Counted from the stretch's first letter, positions 33,241-46,562 are shown. The stretch: DNA of 64,000 nt from Dasyornis broadbenti (GCA_013397935.1 VZRN01000234.1:1-64000), one strand, 5' to 3'. The notes: generated from the sequence alone by a model not told the origin. Numbers and translations are program-made.

Positions 33241-35688
33241 GTGGCAGTCGGTGAAAGGCTGTGTAAAGATTACAGCCTGGTCTGAGTGCCAGCAGCCAGG
33301 ACAGGCACCAGGAGTCGTGGGGCCTCCTGTGGCTGGTGTGCCAGGAGCTGCAGGGGCCTGCCAGCCTGCCTGAGGACAACAACGGGCTTGCAAACCAGGG
33401 ATTGGAGAGGCCATGAGCTTGGGCTGGGAACCAGCTGTACTGCAGAGATCAAGCAGCAGGACCAAACCAAACACTGCAGAGACCATGAGGCCTGGATATC
33501 CGCTACACCCATTTGTGTGTGAGGCAAGAGGAGACAGGAGCAGCCAAGGGCCTGGTGAGTGTCCACGGCTGTTTGCTGGGGGATGCATCACACAATAGGT
33601 GTCAGTGGGTGAGTTTGTGTGTGCAGGTGGGTCTGTGTCCCCACCCGGGAGTGGGTTGGGGGCCTCAGGGCTTGCCTGCACAGGTGCCAACAACTGGGAT
33701 GCCTGGGACCCAGGGCAGCTGCTGGGCCAGCTCAGTGCCTCAGGCTGAGTGTCTCAGAATCACAGTCACCCTGTGCCTGGGTGTGGGTGCTGGTGTTGCC
33801 ATCTGCCTTGATGCATGCCCCTGGTGTGATGTGAGATTGTGCCTGGAAGGTCTCAGCCACACAGGAGAGACGTGGTGGGAGCTGCTGGAGCTGCTTCCCA
33901 CTGATCCCATCCACGCCTTACAGCAAGGTACCCTCTAGGTACCACCATGCCCGACAGGTCCCCCTGCTGTGGTACAAGAGGAAATAAAACTTGGGCATCC
34001 ATTCCGAAGTGGTAGTAAATTGGGCGTTGGATGAGGTCTTTCCTTTACTCCTACTCTGATCCCACCTTAGCTGCCATTATGGACCTGTCATGGATTACTG
34101 CTCAATCTGCTTTGCTCCCACTTCAGATTTCTGCCACCAATCCTCTCCACTGAACCCTAAGTTTAGAGCAGGGTGGGCAGGCCATTCCCAGGTTTCCTCT
34201 GGCAGACCGGTACACCAGCACAGTCTACCTTCAGAACGCGAGGTTTGAAGGTTTTTATCTCCAGCCTGGGTAATTTGGTTCCAAGATCAGCACCACAGGT
34301 GGACTCCAAGGTTTGGATGCATCCCTCACTGTACAGTGCTGTTCCCTGGTCTCAGCACCATTCCATGGGCATATTACCAGACAACAGGTGGACTAATGGT
34401 CCAGGCCTCAGGGGGATTGTGGACTTCACCAGGTACCAGTCAGTCCCTGCAAGAGACTGGTTTACACAGACTGAGCTGCCTGTGTTTGCCAGCACTTCAG
34501 CTGCCTGTGTTTAGGAGACTCTCTTTAAGAGCAAAGCTGCTCACTCAGGTATAAGGTCTGAATTTTATTTCAGACACCTCCAACAGAGCTGTTCTCCTAC
34601 ACCAGTCCTGCCTTTAAATGGAAAGAGAGGAACAGGCATTTCAATCGAGACGATCTGGATCACAGGAATCACACTGGAAAGAATAATTTGTTCATTTGTC
34701 ATTCTGAATAGATATGAGGCGGGAAAATGTTGGAGAGGATAGTTTAACATCAATCTGTCTGCTCAAAGCCATGAACAGCCTGGCAGATACCTGAAGCTGG
34801 CCCCGCTATGAGGGGGAGCTGGACCCTCAGAGGTGGGTCCATCCACAGTTTGAAACCTTCATCCCCACTATAAGTGTCCAAGAGCAGAGAGGAACTGTAC
34901 TTCAGAAGATGTGACTTTACCGTGTCTTCCAACTGAACTTCTTGTTCATTTGTGGTTTTACTTGTGGTTCTTTATTATGAGTATAGTCAAAAGTTTATGG
35001 TGAGATCTGTCTTGAGAAAAAGATATTATCTACATTACTTCTAGCTACTGAAGTCAAATTTAGGTAAGAGAGCTGAGGAAGGAACAGGTTCTGTTTCCTT
35101 TAGTGTCTGCTTCTTCATCAGCACCCTTTATTCTGTGCTGCAAATGACAGTGTTTCAACCAGCAAATGAAAAGGAGATGAAATCCCACATGAGAACCTGG
35201 TATCTATTTAGAATGGGCAACTTGACTTTGCTCGTGGAGAGTATTTTCCATTCCAAAAGTTTTACATCCTTGACAGTTGAAATCAAGTATAAGGTTCCAG
35301 GCAAACCACAGAATTTAATTAAAGACATCAACATAGAAGAATGAGGTCTGAATAGAATGATGGGCAGCTCTGGTCCAAGGCTGAACTTAGCTAATGGGAT
35401 ATAAAAAGAAAAAGGAGAAATTGGGAATATTGGTCTGTTACATAGCTACGTAACTTGTTTATTACTGTCCCAGGCTCACCAGTCAGAAACTACCCAGTTT
35501 TTGATACTTTACAAGTTCAAGTCTAAACACAAACCCATCCTTCCAGATGGCATTGGCTGAGTTTGTGTATCAGAGATGATGATATAAAAACCTCTAACAA
35601 TATGGGTGGAACAAAGGAATAAAGCCCATTTATTTTTTGGGACTCCTGTTTTGAACTCAGAAGTAGGCTGGAACAGAAACAATACACA
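33240..35688. other. Intergenic DNA with weak repeat character
   Basis: 33290-33940 is GC-rich and G/T-biased and resembles 48830-49440 in phrase and layout; it may be retroviral leader sequence. 33940-35688 holds nothing I recognise. Confidence 0.35.
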
Positions 35689-35693
35689 AGTGG

Positions 35694-36769
35694 TGTCGGG
35701 CTTTGAGCCCGGCCAAATGCCAGGTACCCACAAATTAACACACCCACACCCAGGGCTCATGAGTTGAGATAAGGAAACCCGGGAGAAGATGCACTCAAAT
35801 AGGCAAAACAGGACTAACTCAGGTTGCAAAGTGATCTAATTTATTACTAACAGAGTCAGAGGAGTAAATGAGAAGTAAAATAAACCCTTCAAGGCCACTG
35901 TTTCTCCACGCACCCCCCTCCCTCCTTCCCAGCAGCTGCACAAGGGAACAAGGCATGGGGAGGGTAGGTCAGTTCATCACCCAGATCTTCTTCCCCTGCC
36001 CGGGGAGAGGCTCTTTTCCTCTGCGTAGCCATGGGTCTCACTGTTGGCACCCGCCCGACACTGCTGCAGTGACGCTGCTCCTCTCACAGGCAAGCAGTCT
36101 CCCCAAAACTGCTACGGCGTGAGGTCCACCTTCCACGGGGTACAGACCTCTGAGCCAGACTGTTTCCGTCTCGGGAGCAAGGCTTCTTCTGTTTTCCGGA
36201 CTTCTGCTGGACTTCTCTCTCTCTCTCTCTCTCAGGCACCCACCCACTCCATGTGGGGCACTCAGTTCAGTCTCAGGGTGCAAGTCAAGGCCTGTTTCTC
36301 CACTAGGACTCCCTCTGGACCACGGCCACTTTCAGGGCATCCTCTCCCTTCGGCATGGGCGAGTGGATCTCAGCATTTCCCGTGGGCCCCCATGGGCTGC
36401 AGGGGCACCCCCGCTTCACCATGGCCTCACCACGGCCTGCAGAGGCTGCAGAGCTCCGGCGCCTGGAGCTCCCCCTCCCTCTCCTTCTCCACTGACCTTG
36501 GTCTCTCCATGTTCTTTTCCCTCACTTACTCTCACCTCCTCCTCCTCCTCCTGTGCCTAAGAAAGAGTGTGTGCAGCCATTGCTTTGATTTCTTCTTAAA
36601 TCTGTTTTCACAGAGGCGTAACCCACATCTCTGATTGGCCCAGCCTTGGCCAGCAGCATGTCCATCATCTCAGAGCTGGACATGGTGAAGGCTTCGAGAA
36701 GCTTCACCGAGGAGCCATCTTTGTGGGCCCCCCGCACTAGAAAAACCTGGGCCAAGCTAAACCACAACA
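35694..36769 (-). mobile_element. Solo LTR, 1,076 bp, copy A
   Basis: Bounded by TGTCGGGC and ACCACAACA and flanked by a perfect 5-bp duplication AGTGG (35689-35693 and 36770-36774). It is homologous along its length to 58797-59850 (shared AATGCCAGG, GCAGCTGCACAAGGGAACAA and CCCAGCCTTGGCCAGCAGC). On the - strand it begins TGTTGTGGTTTAGC and has AATAAA at 35838-35843, so it reads - . A TC-repeat (about 36213-36233) has expanded within it. Five-bp duplications fit class III or some class I elements. Confidence 0.85.
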
Positions 36770-36774
36770 AGTGG

Positions 36775-37662
36775 AAAAGGAGGCGGTCCAATAAAAGCTC
36801 TCAGAAGGGTTATTTGTTGGGTTTTCTTGGCTTTTTCTTGTGGTTTTTCACTTTGTCCGTCCACCTAGAGCTAGGTGTTCGAACTAAAACCTGCACTCAC
36901 TTTAAATAAGAAGAGACAGTAAGAGTTTTCCAAATGATACCTTTGACCACAAATGAAACACAAAATTTTCATCTCAATGAGATGAAATTTAGCTTCTTTC
37001 AGACAAGAAGGTGACAAATACAACCTTTGCTTTTTGTGAAATGCCCACTAAGTTCATTGTTTTCTGATCCGCTTTGATATCCCAAAACTGCTTTCGCCTT
37101 GTCTCTGCAATACTGCTTTTGCATTAGCCATATTTGACATTTTCTATCCCATCACCACACCACAAGGGCACCTCCTGGCCCGGTCAGGTCTGATCAGCTG
37201 ATCCCATGGGAGAATATTTTCAGCTCAACCCGCAGGCATTTTACAGGTGTAAAGAGTTTTTACAGTGTCTCTTCATCTGAGATTCAAGGACACTGAAAGG
37301 AGAGACAGGGTGCAAACAGGCTGGCTGGTATTTAGCCTGTCTAGGCATCCTAAGAAAGTTTCAAATTGGTACTAGAAACCCACATGATCTCCCCTTGGAT
37401 GTGGAGATGCTTCTGTTTCTGAAAGTTTGGATCAATGTTTTGTACAGGCCATTGCATCTGCCTTCTGGTCTGGCTTGACTGCAAGAGGCTGATGGAGACA
37501 AGGGAAAGCCTTTGCAGCATTTGGGGACTGAGACCTGTATTGCATGTCCCACCTACAATCTTGCTCAGGTGCTCCCAAAGAGTGTCATCTCCTCATTCTC
37601 ACGCTCAGGGTTTGCATCCAGTTCCCAAGAAGGCTGCACACACAAGCAAGTTGGAGCATGTT
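36775..37662. other. Intergenic DNA 3' of the granzyme gene
   Basis: Unique sequence. No gene or repeat recognised. Confidence 0.45.
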
Positions 37663-37668
37663 TTTATT
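37663..37668 (-). terminator. Polyadenylation signal of the granzyme-like gene
   Basis: AATAAA on the - strand, 234 bp past the stop codon at 37902. It is the only canonical signal in the near 3' flank. Confidence 0.65.
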
Positions 37669-37901
37669 GATGGCCAGGAAGCAGAGCAGGAGGCAGCACT
37701 GGGAAGCAATGGGAGAAAGGGAGCAATGGGAAACTGCGTGTACTTGGGACCTGTATTTTCGCCTTGCCACGGAGACTTTCCTTAGCGCAAAAGCCTGTGT
37801 CTGTGCCATGGGTGCTTCTCTGACTCCATTTCAGCTGCCCCTGGGAGCTTCAGAGCACCAACAGATGTTTGATGCACTGTGGAGAAGGTGCACTGAGCAT
37901 T

Positions 37902-40262
37902 TTAGTCAGAGGATGGAGAGGCAGGTAGCTCTTGGAGTGCAAATCTCCTCAGCTGTTCATGTATCCAGTGGTCAAAATATGAGACTCTGGTAAATACCAC
38001 AGGGAAGAGTTGCTTTTCACGTCCATGAGAAACAATGCCGTAAGCCTTCTGATGACAGACTAAAGGGCCGCCAGAATCACCCTGTGTCATGAAAGGAGTG
38101 AGAGGGGTCAGACATCAGAGCACAGCTGTCCCTGCCTTAATGAACAAGTTTCCTCTTCCCTCCCTCAATGTGAAGAACCTCCTCTTCCAACCACCTCCCT
38201 CCCTCCAGACCCAGCTCTGCAGGGTTTGTAGCTGCCTCACTGCTCCTCTAAGCCCATCCATGAAACAATTCAAGCCTCAAGGCTCTTCGAGATTCAAAAG
38301 CTCAAAAAGAACATAGACCTACTTTAGACATGGGGAGTTATCCAAGCCATCCTAGCAAGGATATCACAAAGAATTTACACACTGGAGCACTGGCTAGGCT
38401 GGGTAGAACATCCCCAAGTAAGTAAAAAAGCAAATTATATTGATAGCTGGGAAAATGCACCCCAATTCAGGGAGCACGTCAGCTTCAGAGCTTCTGTGAG
38501 GACCCTCAGCTCATCATTCTGAAGGCCCTGGTTCATTCTGGTGTCCTTTGACTTTCACCTGAGAACCACGCTGACTGGCTAGTCCCACCCTCCTCCCAGG
38601 CTTGCAGCCCAAAACAACACTTACACGGTAAGATGCCTTTCCGTTATCCTCATCACCAACACAGATCGTAGACTTATGCTGGTAGTTATCGAATTGCTGC
38701 TGACATTTTGCCGCATTTTGCACCTTCAGTTCCACCTCCATCATCACATTACTCGTGTGCCCTGTCATTGCTGTCCGGCCCCAGCCAGACACTTTACATT
38801 CAGCTCCTTCTCTCACATGTTCATTGCTCCTGGACCAGGAGATAGGTTTCACGTACTTAGTGATCCTGGCCTTTGGCTTCAGCTTTTAGGTGGAGAGAAC
38901 ATGCGGTTAGAGCTGGCAAAGGATTAGGAACAAGTGCACAGCTCTGGGGAGGTGAGCACGGGGAGCTCCCTCAGGCAGGAAGGATGTGTTGGGCCATACC
39001 TTCAGCAGCACGATGTCATTTTTGAAGCCATTACGGCAATAGTTGCAATGGATGATCCAATGTTCAACACGGAATTGCTGCTGGCTTGGTTCTCGGACAC
39101 TTACGTTGTGGGCTCCCAGAATCACAGTGACCCTCGTGATCCTGCCAGGAAACACCAATATGTTCCAGCTGCACTGGCCACAGGCACACAGCCCCCACTG
39201 CAGGTGATTGGAGGGAGATGGTGGTGAGATAAACCTCCTCAGAGATAAGTTCTCAGCAAGCTGTCATCTGTAACCTGGGTTCCTTCCACAGTCCAACTGA
39301 GGATCCCTCACCACACACTGACATAGGTGGGAGGTGCCCCATTCTGAAGACTGGAAGGGAAGCAGAGAAGGGGAGACACTGGCCCCTCTTGTCCAGCAGT
39401 AGCTCTAAGCCATGGTAGGAACCATGGCCCTGGAGACCACTCTGACCATTCCTGTCCCCAAGGACATTCAGCCCCTGGCAGACAATTCCTGCAACTCACA
39501 GAGGATAGCTCAGCTCACAGAGATCCCTGCTCTGCCTGAAGAGACACGAGGTACTCTCAGCCCAGACCAGGAGTGGTGCCCTTCAGGACTATGTGAGACT
39601 GGAAAAAAATCACGTGTACAAGAAAAATGAGGTCTTACCTTTCTTTATCCACACAGTGAGCTGCTGAGAGCACTGCATCCGGGCGAATCAGGAATCCTCC
39701 ACAGATATCAGTTTGTGAGCCAGTTTCAATTTTTAAATAAGCCATGTAGGGTCTGGAGTGGGGCTTAACTTCCCGACCACCAATGATCCTTCCTGGAAGA
39801 GAGATGGGAAATGTTACTATCACATATGCTGCTATTTCCCATCAAGTTTGGAGCTGCATGAAGGGAGAGAGTCATCCTCGAATGTCATGTGCCAATGATA
39901 CCAACAACTCTCCTTCCTTTGGCTGTCCAAAGCATTGCTAGTGCACAGTGTAGAGAAAGGCAAGCAGCACTGTCTGGGGATGACTGACCACACCTGGCTC
40001 TGGATGACTAAAATGCCATCAAAGGGCACATCTCTAGTCCCTGTAATGCATCACTGGTTTCAGGCACAGTCTGAGCTAAGAGGAGAGGAAAGCAGAAGTG
40101 TAGAGATAGGAGAGAAGGCAAGGCAGGAACCTTGTCTGAGATTGCCTACTCAGTGTTGATCTGTGCCGTTGCATGTGTTTGTCTAAATCCCACCTCTGTG
40201 TACTCACCAGCCCCAGCGCAGGGCAGAAGGACAAAACCACCTGTGAGCAGGAGAAGCAGCAT
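37902..40262 (-). CDS. Granzyme/chymase-family serine protease, five exons
   Basis: A secreted trypsin-fold protease of cytotoxic or mast-cell granules. Exons: 40208-40262 (signal peptide MLLLLLTGGFVLLPCAGAG), 39639-39792, 39000-39141, 38625-38882 and 37902-38081. Spliced length is 262 residues, all GT-AG, in the 1-2-0-0 phases of the granzyme family. Mature protein starts IIGG at residue 21; the triad is His64 (LSAAHC), Asp112 (NDIVLL) and Ser206 (GDSGGP). The Cys pair that bridges the S1 pocket in trypsins is absent, a granzyme/chymase trait. Chymotrypsin positions 189 and 226 are Ala and Val, suggesting a preference for large hydrophobic residues. Odd points: Arg before IIGG, two extra Cys (HCNYC), and a longer C-terminus than granzyme B. 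SDR39U1 lies nearby, as at the mammalian chymase locus. The exact orthologue is unclear. Confidence 0.92.
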
Positions 40263-40332
40263 CTTCTACCACTGTCGTGCTGAGCCAAACCAGCTGTTAC
40301 GGCCAGGCAGGAGATAGGAACAGAATAGCAAC

Positions 40333-40342
40333 ATCTATATAT
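40333..40342 (-). promoter_or_regulatory. Possible TATA box of the granzyme-like gene
   Basis: ATATATAGATG on the - strand lies about 75 bp upstream of the start codon, a fitting distance for a short 5'UTR. There is no CpG island here, unlike DAD1 and SDR39U1, which fits a cell-type-restricted gene. Confidence 0.45.
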
Positions 40343-41360
40343 GTAGTGTGGAGCTGAAACAGGAAACCTCAGCCTGCCTTCAGCTTGTGTCATTTGCTGC
40401 CTTTGTTCTTATAGCCCCTAGACTGTGGCTTGACGAGGGGTTCATGATATATTCGCAGTGCTTTTGTTACGTTCTCGAAAAGCCGGAGAGATCTGGGCTT
40501 GTTCAGAGTACCCACCATGCCCAGTATACAGGCAGCAGGGAGAGGAACGGGGTGTCTGTTGAGTGCATATCCCATTGGAGACCCTTGGAAAGAGCCCCCT
40601 TGGACCCTATGTGTGGTTTGCTTCCATTTGGATTTTTCTTTCCTTTTTTTCTTTTTCCCTCTTGTCCTCTGATTGGAATGGTGAGAGCAGGCCAGAGTCA
40701 GACAAAGGTCCTGATTCTTATCAGAGGGGCTGACTGCTATCAGAGGTGTCCTTGGGATATCAGAAATCAGCAGAGTAGCTAAGGGACAAGGCCAACGGGA
40801 GCCTCACAGCCTCAAGCACGGGTGTCCCAGATGATCTGACAAGTCCATAGCGAGGAGAAAGTCTGAGGTCCAGCTGGGAAGCCAGACTGTGGGCCCAGCT
40901 CCAGATCAGCAGGTGCCCTGGCCAGGTGCAGGCCTGGCTGAGACACAGCTGGAGCTGAGGTGAGGACCAGGGTCAGAGTATCCACATGAGAAGGGGAGTA
41001 GCCCTGCCTGAGGCCTCTCTGAGGTCCCCCTGGGAGCTCTGGCTCCAGCGTTACAAGCTGGAAGGGACTCAGCCCCTGTTGCACTGACCCTCCTTTGGCC
41101 GTGAGCCCGGCTAGTGAAACCTCCAGGATGTTACCAACTTTATGTGGCTGTGCTCTAGAGAAAGCCCACAAAAAATCCTCTAGAGCATACTGGCATTCCC
41201 CCTTATCCTCTGTTTTAAAAAGACAATGGACTGTAGTACGTGTCCTGGGGATCCTCCTGAAACCTGTTTGGTAGAAGGGATCAGGGTGGAAAAGGAGGAG
41301 TTCCCATGGAAGTTTGTAGACCACAAGCAGAAATCCTCCAGAGCTACATTGAAAAGACTG
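40343..41360. other. Intergenic DNA before the assembly gap
   Basis: No gene recognised. 40800-41100 is GC-rich and may be repeat-derived. Confidence 0.4.
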
Positions 41361-41608
41361 NNNNNNNNNNNNNNNNNNNNNNNNNNNNNNNNNNNNNNNN
41401 NNNNNNNNNNNNNNNNNNNNNNNNNNNNNNNNNNNNNNNNNNNNNNNNNNNNNNNNNNNNNNNNNNNNNNNNNNNNNNNNNNNNNNNNNNNNNNNNNNNN
41501 NNNNNNNNNNNNNNNNNNNNNNNNNNNNNNNNNNNNNNNNNNNNNNNNNNNNNNNNNNNNNNNNNNNNNNNNNNNNNNNNNNNNNNNNNNNNNNNNNNNN
41601 NNNNNNNN
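41361..41608. other. Assembly gap
   Basis: 248 undetermined bases (N). True length and content are unknown. Confidence 0.99.
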
Positions 41609-43177
41609 ATCAAATTTGTATTATAAGTGATCTGGAGAATTCCAAATAATGGCTTTCCATCCTGTGCATTCCCAGATGAGAACATCTCTGGAACATGGGA
41701 AGTCAGAGGTTGTGGGTTCATTTGTTTCACAGAAGCAAAGATTTCCCTAAAAAACAATAGGTTGCAATGTACCTCTAGAGGTCACATGGTTCAGGAATAA
41801 TATGAGTTACAATAAATAATAAATACAATAAATAATAATAAGTAAATTCATGCACCTTAGAGCTTTAACTTAGAGCTCCTCAGCCAATTCCAGAAGCGTT
41901 GACATCCAGCCCCTTTGAGGAGGGTCTGGCAGCCACTGCAGTTCACAGAACTTTCATCATTTCTGGCAGAGCAGCTACTCCACAGGCCTTGGGGCCCTTG
42001 GTAGCCTACCATGTGACACATACAAGACACTTCGTTGCATTTGAGACCCAAAAGACTGTGGTAATTCTGAGTTTGAGGTCATTTGTTGGGTGGCTTGAGG
42101 TTCAGCAGCACTTTCTGTGTCAGATCTAGGAATTTGTAAGTTTTCTCCTCCACACAACATCCTCCATAAGGCAGTGTCAGATATTCCTACTGACAGAATC
42201 TTCTCTTCTCTGCATCCATCCTGTTCCCCCAGGTCTCTGCCTGGTTCGAGGTGGCCCAGCTTTGGGCATGGCATTTCCTCAAAATAAGATTTTAGGTCTT
42301 CTGTAAGGATCTACAAATAAATATCAATTTCTTACTAATCCAGGAAACAGTATGGGAGCTCTGCCTCCTCACTTTCCACATTTGTCCTTCTCTAGCATTG
42401 TGTTCAGAATGCCTGTTCTGTGTGGAAGACCCTGAATTTGTAGGAGACCATGATCATGTGAGGATTGCTGGACTGAAACTGGAGTATGGGGCAGAGCAAT
42501 GAAGAGAGGAATGGTGAGGTGACAGAACCTCCAACCATGAAGCAGCCTCGAGTGATCCCTGGGACAATCATCCCTCAACCACCTCCATGTTGTGTAATGT
42601 GGATCCAGGATGCTTCATTCCAGGAGCGATCCTAAAAGCTATACAGTCCATTTAAACTAAGGATAAGAGGGGGAAAGAAAGTGCAATAAACCTATAGCTG
42701 ACCCTACTGTAATGATAGTGTATATACACCCTTTGTAACCATGTGATAAGTGATACAAGCAGCAAGTTTACCCGGCTGGTTTTCAGATGTGGTAACTTAA
42801 GAGACGAAACTACACTGGATTGCTAAAGAGAAGTGAGACATGCTGGAGTGGAAGGCTCAGTGGTGATTTCCACAGGAGAGACCAAGGACATGGTTAGGGC
42901 CCCTTGCACGGTCAGTACCCAGGGTGTGTCATGGTGATATCTTTGCAGGTGATCTATTACAGACAACTCCTATTAGGCCCTAGACATTCCACCATACTGC
43001 ACACTCCATGGAGGGTGAGAAAACATGTGACTGACCTTCCTAAACTGATGGAAGGTGAATGTTGTCCCCATCTCACATCTAAAAAGTTGCTCACTTACTG
43101 AAGCAGCAGGAATACCAGTGGTAAACACAGTTTTCTCATGGAAGCACCAGATCTGATGTCTTTAAATCTGCTGTTTT
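41609..43177. other. Intergenic DNA
   Basis: Includes a short AATAAT-rich patch at 41800-41845. No gene or clear repeat recognised. Confidence 0.45.
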
Positions 43178-44134
43178 CTATATTCCTCCTGCTTTCTGTA
43201 TTCCTCCCGACAGAAATATTTTCCCCAGTGCTCTCCTGATGGCCTTTTTCATCTCAGTGTTTCTCGGTGTGTAGAGCATTGGGCTTAGCATTGGAGTGAC
43301 CACAGTAAAAACAATGGAGGCCACCTTGTCCCTAGGGTATTTCTTGTAAGGCTGGGCATAGGTGAAGATGCAGGGGTTGAAGATTAGGCTCACAACAGTG
43401 ATCTGTGTTCCGCAGGTGGACAGGGCTTTTCACTTCCCTTCTGTGATGTACGTTCTTACCGTAAGCAAGATGAGAATGTAAGAAATAACCAAGATTACAA
43501 AAAGGGTAATGAGAATCACTCCACTATTAAACACTATCCGTAGTTCAGCCACGCGAGTGTCAGTGCAGGCTAGTTTAATGACTTGGGGGACATCACTGCA
43601 GAAATTGTCCAGTACATTCGGGCCACAGAATGGAAGCTGAAGAAGCAAACCAGTTTGTATAACAGAATGAAGAAACCCACCGAACCATACAGTTGCCACC
43701 AATCCTGTGCATGTACTCCAGTTCATGATAGACAGATTGCGCAGTGGCTCGTAGATGGTCACATACTGATCAGTTGTCATCCCTACAAGGAGAAAAGACA
43801 TTGCACCTGCAATGAAATGGAAGAAGAACATAGGGAGGAACCACTCATTGAATGAGATCATTGTGTGCTGGGTGAGGAGGCCTGACAGCAGTTTGGGGGT
43901 GTTGACTGAGGAATCACTGATGGCAAGGAAAGCGAGGCTGGCTAGGAGGAAGTACATGGGTGTGTGGAGCTGTTGATCTGCAGCCACAGTTGCAATGATG
44001 GTGAAGTTCATTAGCCAGGTTGTGACATAGATGAGAAAGAAGATCACACAGAGACAATCCTGCAGCTTGTTACTCTGTGTCAGGCCCAACAGGACAAATT
44101 CTGTCACAGTGGTGGTGATGTTCTTTAATTCCAT
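43178..44134 (-). pseudogene. Olfactory receptor pseudogene with a single in-frame stop, OR4-like
   Basis: A single frame of 318 codons runs from the ATG at 44134 to TAG at 43178, with the full seven-helix layout. It has an N-glycosylation site (KNIT), TEFVLLGLTQS, LHTPMYFLLASLAFLAI, LPFCGPNVLDNFCSDVPQV, KALSTCGTQITVVSL, a helix 7 PMLSPMLYTPRN, and a basic C-terminus. The only break is TGA at 43430-43432, before KALSTC, where family members have Lys, Gln or Arg; one C-to-T change from CGA or two from CAG could explain it. The DRY position reads DQY. OR4E genes flank the TRA locus in mammals, so the family may be anciently linked to this region. Confidence 0.88.
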
Positions 44135-44206
44135 TCTTTATCCCTGCACCAACAAGAGCAATAAATATTACTATAAATGTGTGTTGGACTATAGCATTAT
44201 TAAAAC

Positions 44207-45085
44207 ATAGAATCATAGAATAATTTACATTGGGAGAGATTTCTGGAAGTCATTAAGTCTCACAAACTCTGTGGACCGTTCAAGTAAATAGCTAATCTTA
44301 CAGGAAAAAAAAAAACCAAACCCAAATAAATTCCTTTACATTTAGTGAGAATTTAGGATGTTCCAATTAGGGTCTGTTGCCTTTCATCTTATTGTTGTAC
44401 CTGCCCTGCCATCCAGTGTGCTGATTCCCCATTTTGGTGTCCTCCACACTCCTATCACTACATGCCTTTGTATAAAGTCCCTCCCTATTTCTCTTGTAGG
44501 CCTCTTTCTGGTACTAGAACACTGCTGAAAGGTTTTCCCAGAGTTTCTCTTCTCTCCCTACACTAAATAACCCCAACTCTCTCAGCCTATTCTCATAGGG
44601 GAGGTGCTTCAGCCTCCTGACCGTATCTGTGGCCCTCCTTGGCTCAGGAGGTCCATGGTCCATCTGTGCAGGTCCATGTGTTTCTTATGCTTGGGGCCCC
44701 AGAGCTGAACACCGCTCTCCAGGTGGGCTCTCAGGAGAGTGGAGAATATGAGTAGAATTATCACCTTAACTTGCTGGCCATGCTGCTTTTGATGCAGCCC
44801 AGGACAGGATTGGCTTTCTGGGCTGTGAGTGGACATGGACAGGACATACTCAGTTTTTCATCCACAAAACACCCTGAAGTCCTCCTCTGCAGGGCTATTC
44901 TCAATCCATTCATTGCCCAGCTTTGGGATTGCTCTCACCCACTTTTCACCCATTGTGCAGGACCCTGTACCTGGCCTCACTGAACTTTCCCAGCCCACTT
45001 CTTTCCTGTTAAGGTCCCCCTGTATGGCATCCCCTCCCTCTAGAACATCAACCACACCACTCAACTTGTGAAGCAGCACCTCTGT
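44207..45085 (-). repeat. CR1 LINE 3' region
   Basis: The longest CR1 copy here, antisense. It runs from the tail (AATCATAGAATAATTTACATTGG) through CCCCAACTCTCTCAGCC, GGGGCCCCAGAGCTGAACAC and GATGCAGCCCAGGACAGGAT to the reverse-transcriptase end near 45085. 44290-44530 is more divergent. Confidence 0.85.
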
Positions 45086-46562
45086 CCAGAATGCACCTCA
45101 CCTAGAGCAAGTACTTGCAAGCTAGGCTAAGCTGAAGCTTATCCATGGAGCTGCAGGGGTTCTCTGTCTAAACATAGGCAAAAGAGTCACCCACACAGGA
45201 CCTGCTTTCCCTAATCCTCCACTCCCATCATTTTGACTGGCTGGACATGAAAGTCCACATTGGGCTGGGTGATCCATGCACTAAAAATTAAGTAAGGACA
45301 AGGGAGGCGGCTGCCTTTGCTCCCATCAGGGTTAAGAAGTCTGGAGAGGGAATGTGCTCACCCTAAAGGTGACATCACTGTGGTCAGGCTACTCCTCTTC
45401 AGGCTCTCAACCCCAATTTCCTTCCAAGTTCTGGTCTTTCCTTACGTTGGATTATTATGAAGATCTCTGCATCACAGTCCTTTTTCAGACTTCTTTGCAG
45501 TCAGATAAATGGCATGAGTTAAAATCACAAGAGAAGTGTTTCAAGTTTTAGAAAAACAATGTGGTGATATCCAGTGAATTTGGAGACACTGTGAGGAATT
45601 TCTAAGAGAAGATGGTGGGTGCTCACCTGCACCCCCAGCCCAAGATGAGTGAGCCATTTCCCTGATAGGAAGTTACTACCTCTATTTGGCTGTTGAAACA
45701 AAAATCTAATCTCTTACAAGAAAAAGCCATATGCAGAATAAACCACAACTTTATTTTCCCCTAAAAACTGTTAAACTATTCCCAAAATGGAATTTCAGAG
45801 AACTGTAGAAACCAGAGTTTTCTGCACATTTCCATTGCCTTTGGTGAATACTCTGTAGGGATTCTGTAATTTTTTCCCATCACAGTTAGCTCCTTAAATA
45901 ATACCATTTAAAATCCTTATAAACATAATCCTATTTTCTGCTTCAAAAATTGCAGATTTGTTCCACAGGTCCAAAAAAGAAAGCCACTTTTGGTATGAAA
46001 TCATGTTTTCTAACAATCCACAGTTAATACTGTGTATTCTTTCTTCTCATTTCCCATTAAAAAATAGTATTTTCGCAGAAGCTTAGGGGAGAGAAAAAGC
46101 AATTTGCTTTCAACTCTAATCCAACCTTTCTCTTTTGCCTCAGTAATCTCTCTAACATAAAACTAAGATTGAGCTCCAGCAAAAACCTGAAATACAGATG
46201 TCATTCTGAAGTTACAAGATAATACAGCAGCTCTACTCAGAGGAGCAGGGGATGCAAACCTACCTCAACAGAAGACTCCAACAACCTTCCCTTATAGGAT
46301 TCCTGATGCCTTTGTTAAGGGAAATTACGGGATTCCAGAAGAAAGCAAAATCTCAAATCACCTTGCACTTCTGGTCACTCAAAAAAGAATAATATAATTA
46401 CCAAAACCAGATTTTGTCATCATGGGGCTAAAAAGTTCTTGGAGTGCTTCACGTCATGTGGATCAGGACCATGCGCAGAGGCAAGAACCTTGTGATAATT
46501 GGAGCAGAACTAAGAGGGGAATTTTCCGTGTAGGAAATAGAAGTAGCTGAGACTGCTTATAT
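45086..46562. other. Intergenic DNA
   Basis: AT-rich unique sequence. No feature recognised. Confidence 0.45.
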
